Below, in pieces: positions 11,346-23,400 of a DNA stretch of 64,000 nt (its first letter is position 1; each line of letters begins with the position of its first letter). The notes under the pieces were generated by a model. The model saw nothing but the letters and a program-made list of their open reading frames with translations, did not search any database and was not told the DNA's origin. Source of the stretch: Cristatella mucedo (lineage: Eukaryota; Bryozoa; Phylactolaemata; Cristatellidae); the NCBI GenBank assembly GCA_009760855.2, contig WPIO01000029.1, positions 3,874,001-3,938,000 on the forward strand, given 5' to 3'. Both the position numbers and the translations under genes were made by a program.

Positions 11346-12757
11346 AGCATGGAGATCGGTGGACTAGGAGTCTGCTAGAATGTAAAGCCAGATAGTAAAG
11401 CAAACACAGAGAAACACATAGGTAGAGCTGCTTTTCCGCCTTCCGGTGAACTACCCGACCCCTAGGCTATAAGACTCGGCCGTCTTCATAATTGACTGTA
11501 GTATTTAGCGACTCGTTTGGTTGAATTCGCATGGCAGCCAGAAGATTGACTTGCATCTAGCGGCCTCACCTCAGCTTGCTGTGTAGTTACGGGTGATCCA
11601 GACAGGCAAGTTTAATTTTAGTGTAGCGGACAACAGCTGATTGGCTGTACACTATCTCTTGGCTCATCGAGCTTCCTTCCAGGACAATTTAAGTTACTCA
11701 TCAGAGCTTGAATGCCTTCGCAAGTGAGTAAGAGCAGGTCCATTCAGCATGGTCGCTCATGCAATCAATTATTTAGCTTCACGAATTGTTTGACGTGAAT
11801 TTAGGTTTTGCTAGTTCGCGGCTTTTCTGAGGTTCAATTTTGTAGATACTGCACGAGACCTAAAGCTGCTTCTATTTTTCGATCATTAAATAGTGACCAA
11901 CTTCTTGGCAGCACCGCAGCTCTCACAGCCTGTTCAGCACAATCGATCTGAATTGTCAAGCTAGATGCAACTTTGAATCACCATTCTCGGTATCGCACGC
12001 AGTAGTGGCTATCCATACAATGCAAGCTTAAGCAGCGGGAATAATGCATCTCTTAATAATAGTAAGAATGCGGAATTATCGAGCTACAAAAGTCCATTTG
12101 CCGTGCTTTCTTTGCAATCAGACATAAAACCTTTAAAATACAAACTCAGCACCACAGCGTGCCCATGTGCATAGAAAAGAATGCTCATAAAAAGAAAGCA
12201 CTGTGCATTGATTTTTTTACCACATGGCCTCTTTAATAGAGAGCAAAGACCAACCACCCATGTAGGCCCATCCATCGCTAACGAAATACTCAGTGTTGTC
12301 AAAATAATTTGTATTTTCACATATATAGCTCTGCACTGCTTCTCCCCAACAGAGCATCCCGCTAAGGGGGTGCGATTGCGACAGAAAATGAAATGGTCCT
12401 CCTCTGAAGACCACCGCTGTGGCGAAAACCATCCTGGTTCTCAGATGGTCGCTTGATCTTCCCAATCATGGCGAAATTTCCTGCTCTCAGTCCGACGGTA
12501 GATAGCTGTCGATTGTTCTGCAGTTTCGCACGACCCCAACCCCATAAAGCAAGCTGCTGCCGGCACCAGCTATCTATATAGAAAACCTACGCTGAATTAC
12601 AAAGCTATGAGAAACAATCTTAAAACGTAATCTTTTTCCATTCGGGGAGTTAAATGGCACAGTCATTCATACGCCGGAAGCTGACCGAATCCCACTTCAG
12701 CCTGAGTTTTACAAAAAGTATAGGGCGTCCGATTCTGTACGCGTTGTGTTGATAAGT

Positions 12758-12850
12758 AATAATAATAATAATAATAATAGTAATAACAATGCACTTGGTA
12801 TAGCGCCCTCAGAGAACTCAATCTCTTTCCAGGCCCTTCACATTTGCTGA
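12758..12850 (-). mobile_element. LINE 3' tail fragment
   Basis: An (AAT)n run at 12758-12787 is followed by the reverse complement of the LINE terminal motif (gcgccctcagagaactcaat then ctctttccaggcccttcaca). Only the 3' terminal about 90 bp are present. Confidence 0.75.
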
Positions 12851-13040
12851 GTTGTCAAAAATTCATGGAAAGTGCACTGGGTGCGGCTTTCCAGGAAAAA
12901 AGCTCCGTTTTCAATGGCTTGATTAATAATATTACGAACTCTCACCGAGGCGTGGAGGGAGATGTTGAGTGCTAAGAGCAGTACTGAATTCTCCTAATAT
13001 TTTGGTGAATCGACTCTAGAGTCGCACGCGTCAAGCTTGC

Positions 13041-13114
13041 CAGGATGCAGTTAAGAGGACGTTAGGACTGGAATCCTGGATGCAATTGAGAAGACTCTGT
13101 AACTGGAATCTCCA
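13041..13114. repeat. Imperfect tandem duplication upstream of VIRMA
   Basis: Two diverged units of about 36 bp lie side by side: aggatgcagttaagaggacg...actggaatcc and tggatgcaattgagaagact...actggaatct. They lie 200-280 bp upstream of the VIRMA start codon. Confidence 0.5.
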
Positions 13115-13160
13115 TTGCACTTTCATAGTTGAGTGACTAAAAATCATCCTGCGTTTAAAA

Positions 13161-13213
13161 CGGATATAATTATATTTAATTATATCCGGTTATAATTATA
13201 TTTAAGTATATCC
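13161..13213. repeat. AT-rich palindromes 105-157 bp upstream of the VIRMA start codon
   Basis: A perfect 12-bp inverted repeat (13161-13172 and 13177-13188, 4-base loop tatt) is built on cggatataatta. A degenerate second copy follows at 13189-13213 (tataattatatttaagtata, then tccgg). It could be a promoter element or a cruciform-prone insertion scar; function unknown. Confidence 0.5.
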
Positions 13214-13317
13214 GGCTACCTCCCCTATTCGAATATCTATGGATATACAAATTTCCTCTGGGGTGGGGCGTCCTTTAGTGTTGGCGGGTAGGTTGTTGTA
13301 GATCCGGCTCGGCGAAG

Positions 13318-13383
13318 ATGGCCGATTCGCCAGCCGAAGCATCACTGTTGTTTTTCGATACTTTCTCTCACGAAAGCACCGAA
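13318..13383 (+). CDS. VIRMA: VIRMA exon 1 (residues 1-22)
   Basis: The ATG sits in GAAGATGG. The exon encodes MADSPAEASLLFFDTFSHES then TE, matching human ELLFLDTFKHPSAE. It ends phase 0 at donor GTAGGT and joins exon 2 in frame (STE-ELNLDLIQFP). The short exon and 4.4-kb intron make it easy to miss. An upstream non-coding exon is possible. Confidence 0.85.
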
Positions 13384-16300
13384 GTAGGTGGTATGCGCGT
13401 TCTTCAGCCCCGCTAATAGTCCATTTGATGACTTTCCATATTTCTTTGATTTGCCGCCGCATTGGCTTAGCGAGTTGCATTCGCCGACTGGTATCTGCTT
13501 TATGGCTGGTCAGCTCTCCGTGGGTCGAAGTCGTATGTATGCTCAGGTCTTCGCTTAGGGCTTAGCTCAGCTTCAGCGCTGCTAAGCAGTCTCCGCACTT
13601 CCATGTGTGCCGTGTTTGCTGCAGAGTGTGACTTTCTTCAGCCTGCGCTCACGCATACGCTGAATGTTGCAAGCCAAATGCCGCGACGGTTCTGTTTCGT
13701 GCACTCCTCAATTAATTTATGCTCATGCGGCACTTATGGTTGTTTTAAAATTGTCATGAATTATGTTATTCACGGTTTGAAAAGCATAACTGCGTTCAAG
13801 CCGCCAGCCATATTTATAAAGCTCTAAAACACTCATTCCGGACTTTTATTGCGCCGCGAAAGGAGAAGATATCATGTCATCGTTAGCTGAATCCACGACC
13901 GCTGGGACGAGAGCCTCAAGTCCTGGCGACTTATAAGCTTCGACAGACAACCGCAGGCCAGCTTAGCGGGCGAAATCGTGTCTTCGGGGTTCGCTTGCTG
14001 CAGATTCATTGTGGAAGCTCATACAGGGGCATTGGTTCTTCGAATCCTGCAGTCGACGATCGTTTATTGCCCACTGCAAGTGGTGGCGATAGCCGCCAAG
14101 GCTCTTCTGCCCCTCTATAAATGAGGCTGCTGAATCAGCAAGCTTGCTGCAGCAACCCCCCCCCAGCATACGCCTTCGCGTGCCCAAGAAGGAGAACTGG
14201 CCTGCCATAAAGCAGACAACAGTGGACGAGTGCAGCTCGTAGCTTTAAACTTTTGAGTACTGTTTTGATGTCGAGCTGCTTGTCAGTTGAGTGCCGAGGT
14301 GTCGTCTGAGCTGACACTTGTCTCTCAGCAATGCACCTGCGTTGAGCTAGCCTTTTCTCTCGGGAGAGTACTTTAGCACACAGTGCAGTATACAACCAAC
14401 TCGTGTCTGTGGTCGTGTGCCGAGAGGCTTGTTAGTGGCTAAAAGGGAAAATCCTGAGATTATTTCGGTGCAGTTATCTTATATTTGGCTGGGCTATTCG
14501 TGCCCTCCCGTCCTCGAGAGTGAGCTACACAGGCATGGCTTAGTGAAGGGGTTGCCAAGTGCTCCGATGGAGGGTCCGTTGGACCGACATGAAAGGACCC
14601 TGCCCTACTTCTCTAGCCTACTACTATGTGTGCACTGTCTTTATTGCAGCAAAGCTGTGTATGTAGAATAACTATATTTAAATGATATAAGTATACATAT
14701 ATATATTTATATCTGTATCTATAGCTTCCTAAAGCCACGAAGATGCTGTAGGGGTTGCTATAGTGCACTTAAAACCTAATGGGCTTTGTATGTAAATGGC
14801 ATAGAAATTGCAGTGTATGCTCACTTGAAATAGATCGCCCAAACAGCAACAGGAGAGCAGGCGTCGTCGTCGTACCAAAAAGTTTTGTTAGTGATTTGAT
14901 CCGTTGACGACTTGCAGGGGCTGGCTGTCTCTGTCAAGGTCAGGATATGACTCCTCATTGGCTTAACCGTAGCTGCATCCCTTCCTTGCACTGATCAAGT
15001 ATGGCCAGTATTGCTGAGATGCATTAGGTCCATCATGCCCCATTTCAGTGTAGTGACATTGTCCTAGTGAAGCATCCAGTGGCTGCATTTGCTGGGGCGA
15101 TCTTTATTGGTGTTGCACGTGGATGGCCAATAACTTCCTGAAGCTGACCGACGATAAGACCAACTGTATCGTTACAGTGTCACCTAGTGTCACCCTCAAG
15201 TTGGAAGACCTTACCCCCTCAAGATTGGTTCATCTAGCATCACTCCCGTGACCTCTGCCCGTAATCTGGACATGCTGTTCCAATGTGACGTCATTGGAAT
15301 AAGCACATCGCCCCCACAGTCAAGTCGGCCTGCTTCTAGCAGAAGAAATTTCTAGTTTAAGGTCCTGGTTAGACAAGAGTACGACAGCCGAACTAGTTCA
15401 CGCATTTCCCTTATCCCCTTTATTTGGCCAGTGCCTTTAATCGGCTAAAAATATTGAAAAACTCGGCAGCTCGGCTGATCGTAGCTGCCACATCACACCT
15501 CTTCTGGCAGAGCTGTGCTGGCTCACTGTTAAGCATTGCATCGATTCATTAGCCTCTGGTGTACAGGTGGCTTCACTTGCTTGCACCAGCCTACCTATCT
15601 GACCTCGATGCTACTCCAGACTGCTCTCGAACCACCTGCTCCTTGACTTCTAGTCGGCGCTGCTCCTTGAGGTAAATCGAAATCTTTAGGTGATCAGGCC
15701 TTTAGTTCGTCGTATGCACCGAAAGTCTGGAGTTGGTATTCGGCTTCACCTCCTGCATTTACTTGCATAATTTAGGTGGCAGATAAAGCCACATTGGTTC
15801 TTTGAGTCTAAATGAAATTGTCTTTTTTGTTCTGGGTTTACATTGCATGCTTACCTTTGTGTGATTCTTTGCATGCCATTAACCAGTAGTCCTACTAACC
15901 GGTAGCCCTGAGTGTCTTCATGTGTGCCTTTGCAAGTTATCTAAGCATGCTACTTTATGATAGTAGTAAAACATTTGTATGGCACCTTAGCTGAACTAAA
16001 TCATTTTCTGGGTACTATATATATGCTGATTATATATGGTTATTCCTTCTCTTGCACCGAGTTGTAAAATGCCCGGATAGAGATTTGGTTCTCTTAGTGT
16101 GCTATGCAAAAGATTTACTGTTACGAGTATTATTGATGACAATTGTCAGATACCCGTGTGTCGGCCTCTGCTGGGGGAGGGGCTAGTTGATACCATTATT
16201 ATTGTGGTAGTAACGGCTGGTTTAATAGATGCAGTGACCTAACTTGTTTAAATATTTTATGCATTATCCAAAATGTCTCGGTTGGAGTGAGCTCAAGCTA

Positions 16301-19300
16301 CTTAGCAGAGGCACCACTAACCCCTGCAGGCTACAGGAGTTAGTGGTGCCTGTGGTACCAGACATTATTGTCTTGAAACAAAAATAGGATACGTAAGAGG
16401 CAGTGCTTCCTATTCTTTGGTATGTGGCACACTGATAATAAGTGGCGTTAGATTGACTTTCAAGTCAATTACAATGCAGCTGTGCTATGATCTCCAAAGG
16501 AGTTTTCTCTATGGGTCTTGCTGAGATTTTTTGATATAAAGTTTCCATCATTCATTAAAGTTTGGTCTCTTGCTTCCTCGGTCCATGCCAGCTGAATTGC
16601 CACATCGAAACAGCAGTTTATGGCTGTAGCAAACGTTGAATGAGCTCGATAACATCATATGAGTTTGGGGGTAATTTTGTATGCCTCTATTCAGTCGTGC
16701 CTTCTGAATGCATAGGGTATTTAGTTAGCTTTCCCTGCAGTTTTGCTATTGAATTGCCACCTGCTGTTTGTAAAGTTCATTGGAGTATACTATTGTTCGG
16801 CATCTGTGTGATCATTCAGTTCCACCTGGCTGCAAGTGAATAGCGACCGCATGGATACGAGGTGGATTCTCTTACTGAATGTCCACTGCTGGCTTTGTAC
16901 TGGCTGTTTTTGCAAGGCCATCTTGGCAGCATCAATGTCGCTAGGTTACATTGGGCACATCCTGAGGGTATGCACCTGTCTTGAACTCAGCAAAGCCACG
17001 ACGGCTTAGGATAGGCATTCCTTGGACCGTTTAAGGGGATTTATACTTGGCTGTCCTTGAGGGTCTGCTTATTTGTGTAGTGGTTGTGGTAGGGTGTGGG
17101 ACAGGTAGAACATCCGTCCTGGTCGGTTCAAGGGCCGGTTCTCTTCTCTCGGCATGCCGAGTGGGCTAAAGTGGTTGGTATTGCAATGCAATATAGTTTT
17201 CCGTGATGCTGTTAAAGCCTGAGCATCTGTCTGTGTACAGTCTTGGATCGTATCCCGGTGCTTACGTAATGGTACCCAGTGGATGTAGTTCTTTTACTAT
17301 GTTTGTTCTGCATTTGGGTTATTTTTTGGCCATGGCGGTGGACGGTTGCTTTTGGACTGCTTCTCTAGTTGCAGTAAAAAAGCACAATGACAATGGTGAG
17401 CCGTGCTTTGGTCGTCACGGAGTCCCATCTGCAGCACTAGTGGTAGTCCTGTCGTTTTCAGTCATAGTGTAGAACGTTGCCACTCTTGCCGACTGGCTAC
17501 CGCATTGTGCCACAGGCTGACTGTGGACAGGACTGTTTTGTCTGCACCTATATATGCTGATTCACATAACCAGCATCTGCGAGGCATGTATACCTTGCAA
17601 GAGCTCGTGCACACGTCTGTGTGTGTGTGTGTGTGTGTGTGTGCATGATGTGTACGGTCGCCTGCGCCCATGCATGCTGCAGCTAAATTCAGTCTTGAGC
17701 TATTTTTCGTCATTAAGCTATTGCATGTGTGCTGTGGCCAATGATCAGTTCAAGAGATAGGTTTTTCTCTATGTTGCCTTCGTTGTGCTTACAGGAGCTT
17801 AACTTGGATCTTATTCAATTCCCCAAGCCAGTCTGCATTTCCGAAGTCCGCATCATTCCGCTCGGATACCGTTTAGAGGTTAAAGTTCCTGGTGGCGTGC
17901 GACTTGGGTAAGGCCGCTGCCGTTGTGGGTTGTCAAAAAAAGGATGCTGTCACCCTGCTGTATTTGTGGTCCATTCATGCCGTACTTTTCTGTAGAGCCA
18001 CCAACCCCTCAGCATTTAAGCTCGAGGTCTATGCCAACAACCTCGGCCGTCCACGTGCAGCCACTTTTCAGAAGATAGGACAGTAAGTACCTTTCCAGGC
18101 CTATTTAGATAATGTGATGGCTGTTACCGAAGTGAACTGTCGTTCGTGGCACATTGCCTGAAAGACATCAGCACTAAGTTGCTGTATCTCAGATATCGAT
18201 GGCTGTGTGGCCCGGACAGTGGCGCCCGGCCTTCATCTGCATTTGTGAGCTGGCAGTGATCGGCCAGCAGTTGAGCATTCACGTGCCAGTGGAGCGGTAT
18301 CCAGTTTTCAAGGTTGTGAGGGTTGCACTGACTCTCACAGCTGTTTCATCGTCGGCACGTGTGCTGGTGCCACGAGACGGCTGCGGGCTTGGTGCGAGGA
18401 TGATGAAAGGAGAACCGAGTCGCCTCGCCACTCACAGGAGCTTCTAGTTCGACATTCTCCTTCCTGAGAAGCGTCGAGCTTATTTTGCACATTTCTCGTT
18501 TTGCGAGCCGGGTGGGGACCAAATGTGGGGTAGGGGTGAGCAGACATCCTGTCATTGATGATGGCACAGCACCTGTCTTTGTAAGGTGGTGCCGGACGAG
18601 CCTAGAACTGGCTTGACCCTGAGCTCCAGCAAAGTCCCGACTTTTCGCTAGGCACCGAGCAGCCTGACAGGATGTGGAGGGTGTGAGGGGGCCTGGCTCA
18701 GCACTGCCGCACGATTGTTGTTGACCACGGTGGAGCTCTGCCCAAGCGGTCAGGCGAGTTCTTTTTACGTGGTGAGTCGGGCAGTGTATTAGCATTGCTA
18801 AAGAAGCAGCATGGCTGCCTGCAGCTGGTGACCGTCCCCGAGGAGCTGCGTGTGGAGTCTGGGATTGGTTTTTTTTGGGAGGTGCACTCCAATCGGCTTC
18901 ATTTGACGGAATTTCTACCGTGGGTAAAACTCTGGTCGATACTGCACCTCGAGATCGATGAATTCGAATGGGCTTGTGTCGAGTCTTCGTCAGGGTGAGC
19001 GCAACTTGAAGGAATTTGATTCGTTTGCGAATTGATATGTTTGCATAGGTTCACACAGAATCAGCATTGATTGCTTTAGATTTTTAGGTGGTGCATTCGG
19101 TGGACTCAGAATGGTGTTTAAGTCTTGGCCGATCCGTAATAGGAAATGGAGCTTAAGGCCCGAGGAGGGTAGGGCGAATACTCTTGCCATGATCTAACTA
19201 AGCTCACATGCTCCTCCTCAATAAAACATAATTCATTTGTATAGTGCCCCAAGAGCACTTAATCTTTATCCAGGGCTTCACGTATGCCCCAAGGCTGGAG

Positions 19301-20366
19301 CCTGCAATCTCGGGCAACAAAGGCTTCGAGAACCTGGACCTCTGGGCCAAACCAGGGTGGTGCAATGAGGAGATGAAGGTGTGCAGTGTGTGAAGAGTGA
19401 ATGTTCGGCCAAGACTCTGGCATATTTTCTGTCCTCAGACATCGGACCTTCCAATTTGTCTTGGCCAGGGTGGAGGTGGTGCTCACTCGTGCAGCAGGTG
19501 GCACATGCAGTTGCCTGGGCGACTGGCCACCGGCCTTAGGCCACTGCCCCTGCTGCCCACTAGACCACAGCCGGACACTTCGTCGGGCACATGCCATCCA
19601 CACTTAGTAGCTATCTGCCCTTCGGAATTCCAGGGATCATGACAGTAAAATAATCTGTGCACTGTCAAAGAGCAGATAAGGTTAATGGCCGAGGGCTTGA
19701 GGCCGGCTGCACGATTTAGCAAATTAGACTGCCGACAAGCAAATCGTAACCGGCAGTCAAATCACTTGTCCAAGGTTGGTAAATTATTTTAAAACTGCAG
19801 GCTCGTGGTAACTAGTGATGTATCTTGAGTCGGTGCAGATGGTCAACCTGGCGTGCATGATGCCAAACCAGCGCATGCCACTGAAGCGCTGACTCGATTA
19901 GTCTTTGCTGTACAGCGTCGATGCAATCGTGTTACCACCAAGAACACAGCACGAGACACAGCCGTTTGCAGCTGCTGTAGGTGGCTCTTCTAGAAGGCTG
20001 CAGTGCTGCTTGCACATGGAGGCGCTTGGCAGTAAGATGTGTGACACTATGAGCTGAAATTGGTCGCTCTGCTGCATCTGTTAAATTAAAACACCTCTAG
20101 CCTGCCACAGTACTCGGCAAACTGACTGCAGCATCGTAGTCCAGTTGGTATACTAAAGGCAAGCCTGGATTGCCGAGCAGCTGTCTCACTTCTGAGCCAG
20201 CGCCGTGCTGCTTAATGCGCTTAGATTCACACGTGTCTTTCTGGTGTCACTGCACTCTAGAGCAAGCGCTAAATTCAGGCAGAATTTGCAGACAGCACCG
20301 AGTGCTTATATTTATGTATGCAGAGGCCCACAGCATTTTTGCAAACTTTCAGGGACTTCGGTTAGC

Positions 20367-20410
<44 letters not shown>

Positions 20411-23400
20411 CACTTGATAAAGTGCCCTCAGAGAACTCAATCTCTTCCTAGGCGGTTCACATTTGCTGCAAAGGGAGACACAATTGAATCGTGAGTAATA
20501 TCATGGTTGATGAACAACATGAACAACGTGGTTAGGGGTGACATGCACAGGGTCAGCATGCAAACGTGGTTAGTGGCAGCATGCACAGTGTCAGCACGCA
20601 TAAGCACATGGAGCACGAATCACAGGGACTCACTAAATGCTGTCCTAAATAGGTGTGTTTTTCAGTTCTTTTTAAATGTGGTCAAGTCAGGGGATGTTCT
20701 GATGCAAGTCGGGAGGGAGTTCTAGGCTTAGGGAGCATACGAACTAAATGCACGGTCTCCAAAGGGTTTGAGGTTTGTACGAGGTATTGGTAGACTGTTG
20801 GATTCCGAAAAGCAGGTGGTACGATGGTTGGCCTGGTGGGGGAGTAGATCTGAGAGATAGGCTGGAGCCAAAGAATGAAGTGACTTAAAAGTGAGTGACA
20901 AAACTTTGAAGTCGATCCGTTGCTTGACTGGTAGCCAGTGCAGGTCGGTGAGAAGTGGTCGGCAAGAAACTAGGAAATGCCGTGCAGCTCCTCCAGCAGC
21001 TCATCATCCGAGTCATCTAATCAAGTGCACCCTCCCCTGTCATGAACAGTCAGCGGGTGGACGGCTATAGCGTAACGTAGGAAAAGGGTCATGCGTGTGC
21101 CTATATCAAAGGTCGTGCATGGCTTTCGGCTAGTGACACACCAATGGTTTCCATTGCCAAAGAACTGAGCTCCCCAAGTTGCTTCAGGCCTTGATGAACA
21201 CCAGTTCTCTGTCTCCAACTTGTACTGCCTTAGCGCAGGGATGCATTCACAAGGCAGGACTATACAGTCATGCTTATATTTGCTCCCGTTATCATAGTTA
21301 TTTATTACCGACTAAGTTTATGAAGCAGAATAGTTGGTCATTTTTTGAGTTTCGTTCTTTGGTCAGGAATGTTCAATCGCAAACTCCATTTGGCTAGGTA
21401 CGACCACCAATGGTGCTAGAGGATATGGATTTGCATGCACACCACACAGATCATTGTTGCGTGACTACTTTTTAGCATTCGTATTAGCCGGAGAGCATTA
21501 TGCCCACATGCCGAATTAGCCGAGATTGTCCATAACAGCTGGCAGAAAAAGCCGTTTTCATGCTTACAGAGAGGATGTGTGCAGTAGGTTTCTTCTGTCA
21601 ACCTCTTCTTTGCATGTGTTGTACATCGGTAGCTATAAACCTGGAGGCCGTGGTGGTTTTGTCAGCACAAATGTCCCTCTCTGTCTGCATTAGCATAGGT
21701 CTACGGCTATAGTGCACGTGCTCTACCATGGTTAGCCTGTGTTACAACTCAAATCCTAAGGGCTAGTAGCAAGTAAAACGTGTGGCTGGAAATACAGTGT
21801 GCCAGCATAGCCAACAGTAAGGGCTTCGGTGTGGTGAAAATTTATTGGACGCATTGAAGTGCTGGGTGTGAGCTGTAGCACTGTCCTTAACTGGTGATAG
21901 GCCTTGTGATAAATCACTGCAGCAATGGTTCACTGTCACGTTTGCCACTAGGATTGACTACACCGAAGATGACATACAGTTAGTCGTCGATGAGTGCGTG
22001 ATCACAGACGGTTTGGCGATCAAGGGGTGGTATTCAGCTGTTACTTTAGCTGTGTATGGCACCGTGTCTAGAGCAGAAGTCATCGTGGAGCCGAGCTCTT
22101 CACCGCCTCCGCCGCCTCCACCTCCACCGCTGCTGCTGCAGCCTCCAACACCGACCGTATCATACTTACTCAACAAAGGTAAGCGGAGCTACCCACCTGA
22201 GGCGAGTGCTGGGATGCTGGATCCGTCAAAGCTTTTGTATTCTTGAGGGCGAGTTTCAGCTAACTGCTACGTCGTTCCTTTTACAGAGGAAGTGCAAACG
22301 AGTGTGGCACAGTGGGTTGAGGGATTGCCGCAAGCAGCTGGAGTGCACACACCGGCACAGCCGGAAGTCGCGGGGCGTGGTGCCGGCGTAAGCAGTCGTG
22401 CTGGCTCTGCCCTGACTGCTACCACTGTCCAAGTTGAGGTACGATTGCTCAATGTTTTTGCTGTGCCTTGATGTGCTCTTACTTCCTTCTGTATTGCTTA
22501 ATGTAAGGCCGAAAGCTTCTGAAGCTTTTTCCTGGCTCTAGTAAGTCGTTAGTCGAATGGCAAGTTTGAGCTCTGCTTTTTTCATGCTGCTTCTCGAGTT
22601 TGGTTTTTTATGTGGCTGCAGTGCCTGCAGTCCTGGGAAAATTCACTGCATTCTCTGTTTACTGCTGTTTCACTGGTCCTTTACATTGAATAATCAAAGT
22701 GGCTGTGTCCGAGAGAAACTCTCAGAGTGCTGTGCCATCTAGGTATTGGTTGCTTTTGGCAGCTGATGTGTTCGACAGCCTCTGCTGCCGACTTAAGTTA
22801 CAGGTCTATATCTTGGCTAGTAGCGCACAGCTTTTGAGGACGTTATCAGGTTTGATTGTGTGACCTCTTTTAACATAGGATTCGTTTAAAAAAGAAAGAG
22901 AAGAGAGCAAAAATTCTGTGGACAGCACCGTTCAAGAGTGGGCCTCTCAGATTCATTCACCGCCTGCAGACACGAAGGCTGTCAAGAGGTCAAGGTCAGC
23001 ATCGCCACCAGGCTTTGAAAGGGATAATGAAGCTGGTGACGGCAGGCCAGCAAAGAGACAACTGGATTCCCACGGTATGAAGCAACTGCTGTCGTGGTGA
23101 TACGTCTTTTGATTGGTCCATCTTATTGCTGCCCTGTAAACCCGTGCTGCTGTTACTATTAGACGAAAAGACAAAAGTTTGTCATGCTGTGAGCGCTTTG
23201 TTTTTTATGTGCTACATAAGCCTAGCCAGAGGGAGGCTGGAGGCCCTCTGCCCCTCCCCTCCCCTCCCTCCCCCTATCCCGACCGGCCAGCCTATGCTGT
23301 GCAAGGAGCCTCACTGGTCAAACTGCCTCCTAAACCCTCGATGTCTAGCTGGCCCTTTAGGTCTCTTCAGCCCCAATAATAAACCATTCTTGAAAATCTT

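Larger units (their letters stand above)
10033..13317. other. Divergent intergenic region between GALNS and VIRMA
   Basis: The GALNS start codon is at 10032 (minus) and the VIRMA start at 13318 (plus). The region carries a LINE fragment with inverted 5' end (10724-11345), a LINE tail (12758-12850), an imperfect tandem duplication (13041-13114) and AT-rich palindromes (13161-13213). Promoters of both genes should lie here, but no TATA box or initiator can be assigned with confidence. Confidence 0.6.
13384..17794 (+). other. VIRMA intron 1
   Basis: 4.4 kb. It holds a SINE B (14032-14140), a decayed LINE (15105-15790), short LINE/SINE tail pieces (15960-16115), a hairpin (16306-16354) and a (GT)n tract (17617-17643). 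No other exon was recognised. A large first intron could hold enhancers, but none can be identified from sequence alone. Confidence 0.7.
18083..21951 (+). other. VIRMA intron 3
   Basis: 3.9 kb containing a SINE A (19230-19355), an (AAT)n tract and a LINE (20367-20958). The open frames at 18346-18795 (minus) and 19259-19603 (minus) have no recognisable domain and are treated as chance. Confidence 0.65.

Noticed and set aside
13202-13480. 92-codon minus-strand frame over the VIRMA start region
   Set aside because: It is antisense to VIRMA exon 1 and its flank, with no similarity or splice support.
18346-18795. 149-codon minus-strand frame in VIRMA intron 3
   Set aside because: No domain, no splice context and compositional bias only; most likely chance.
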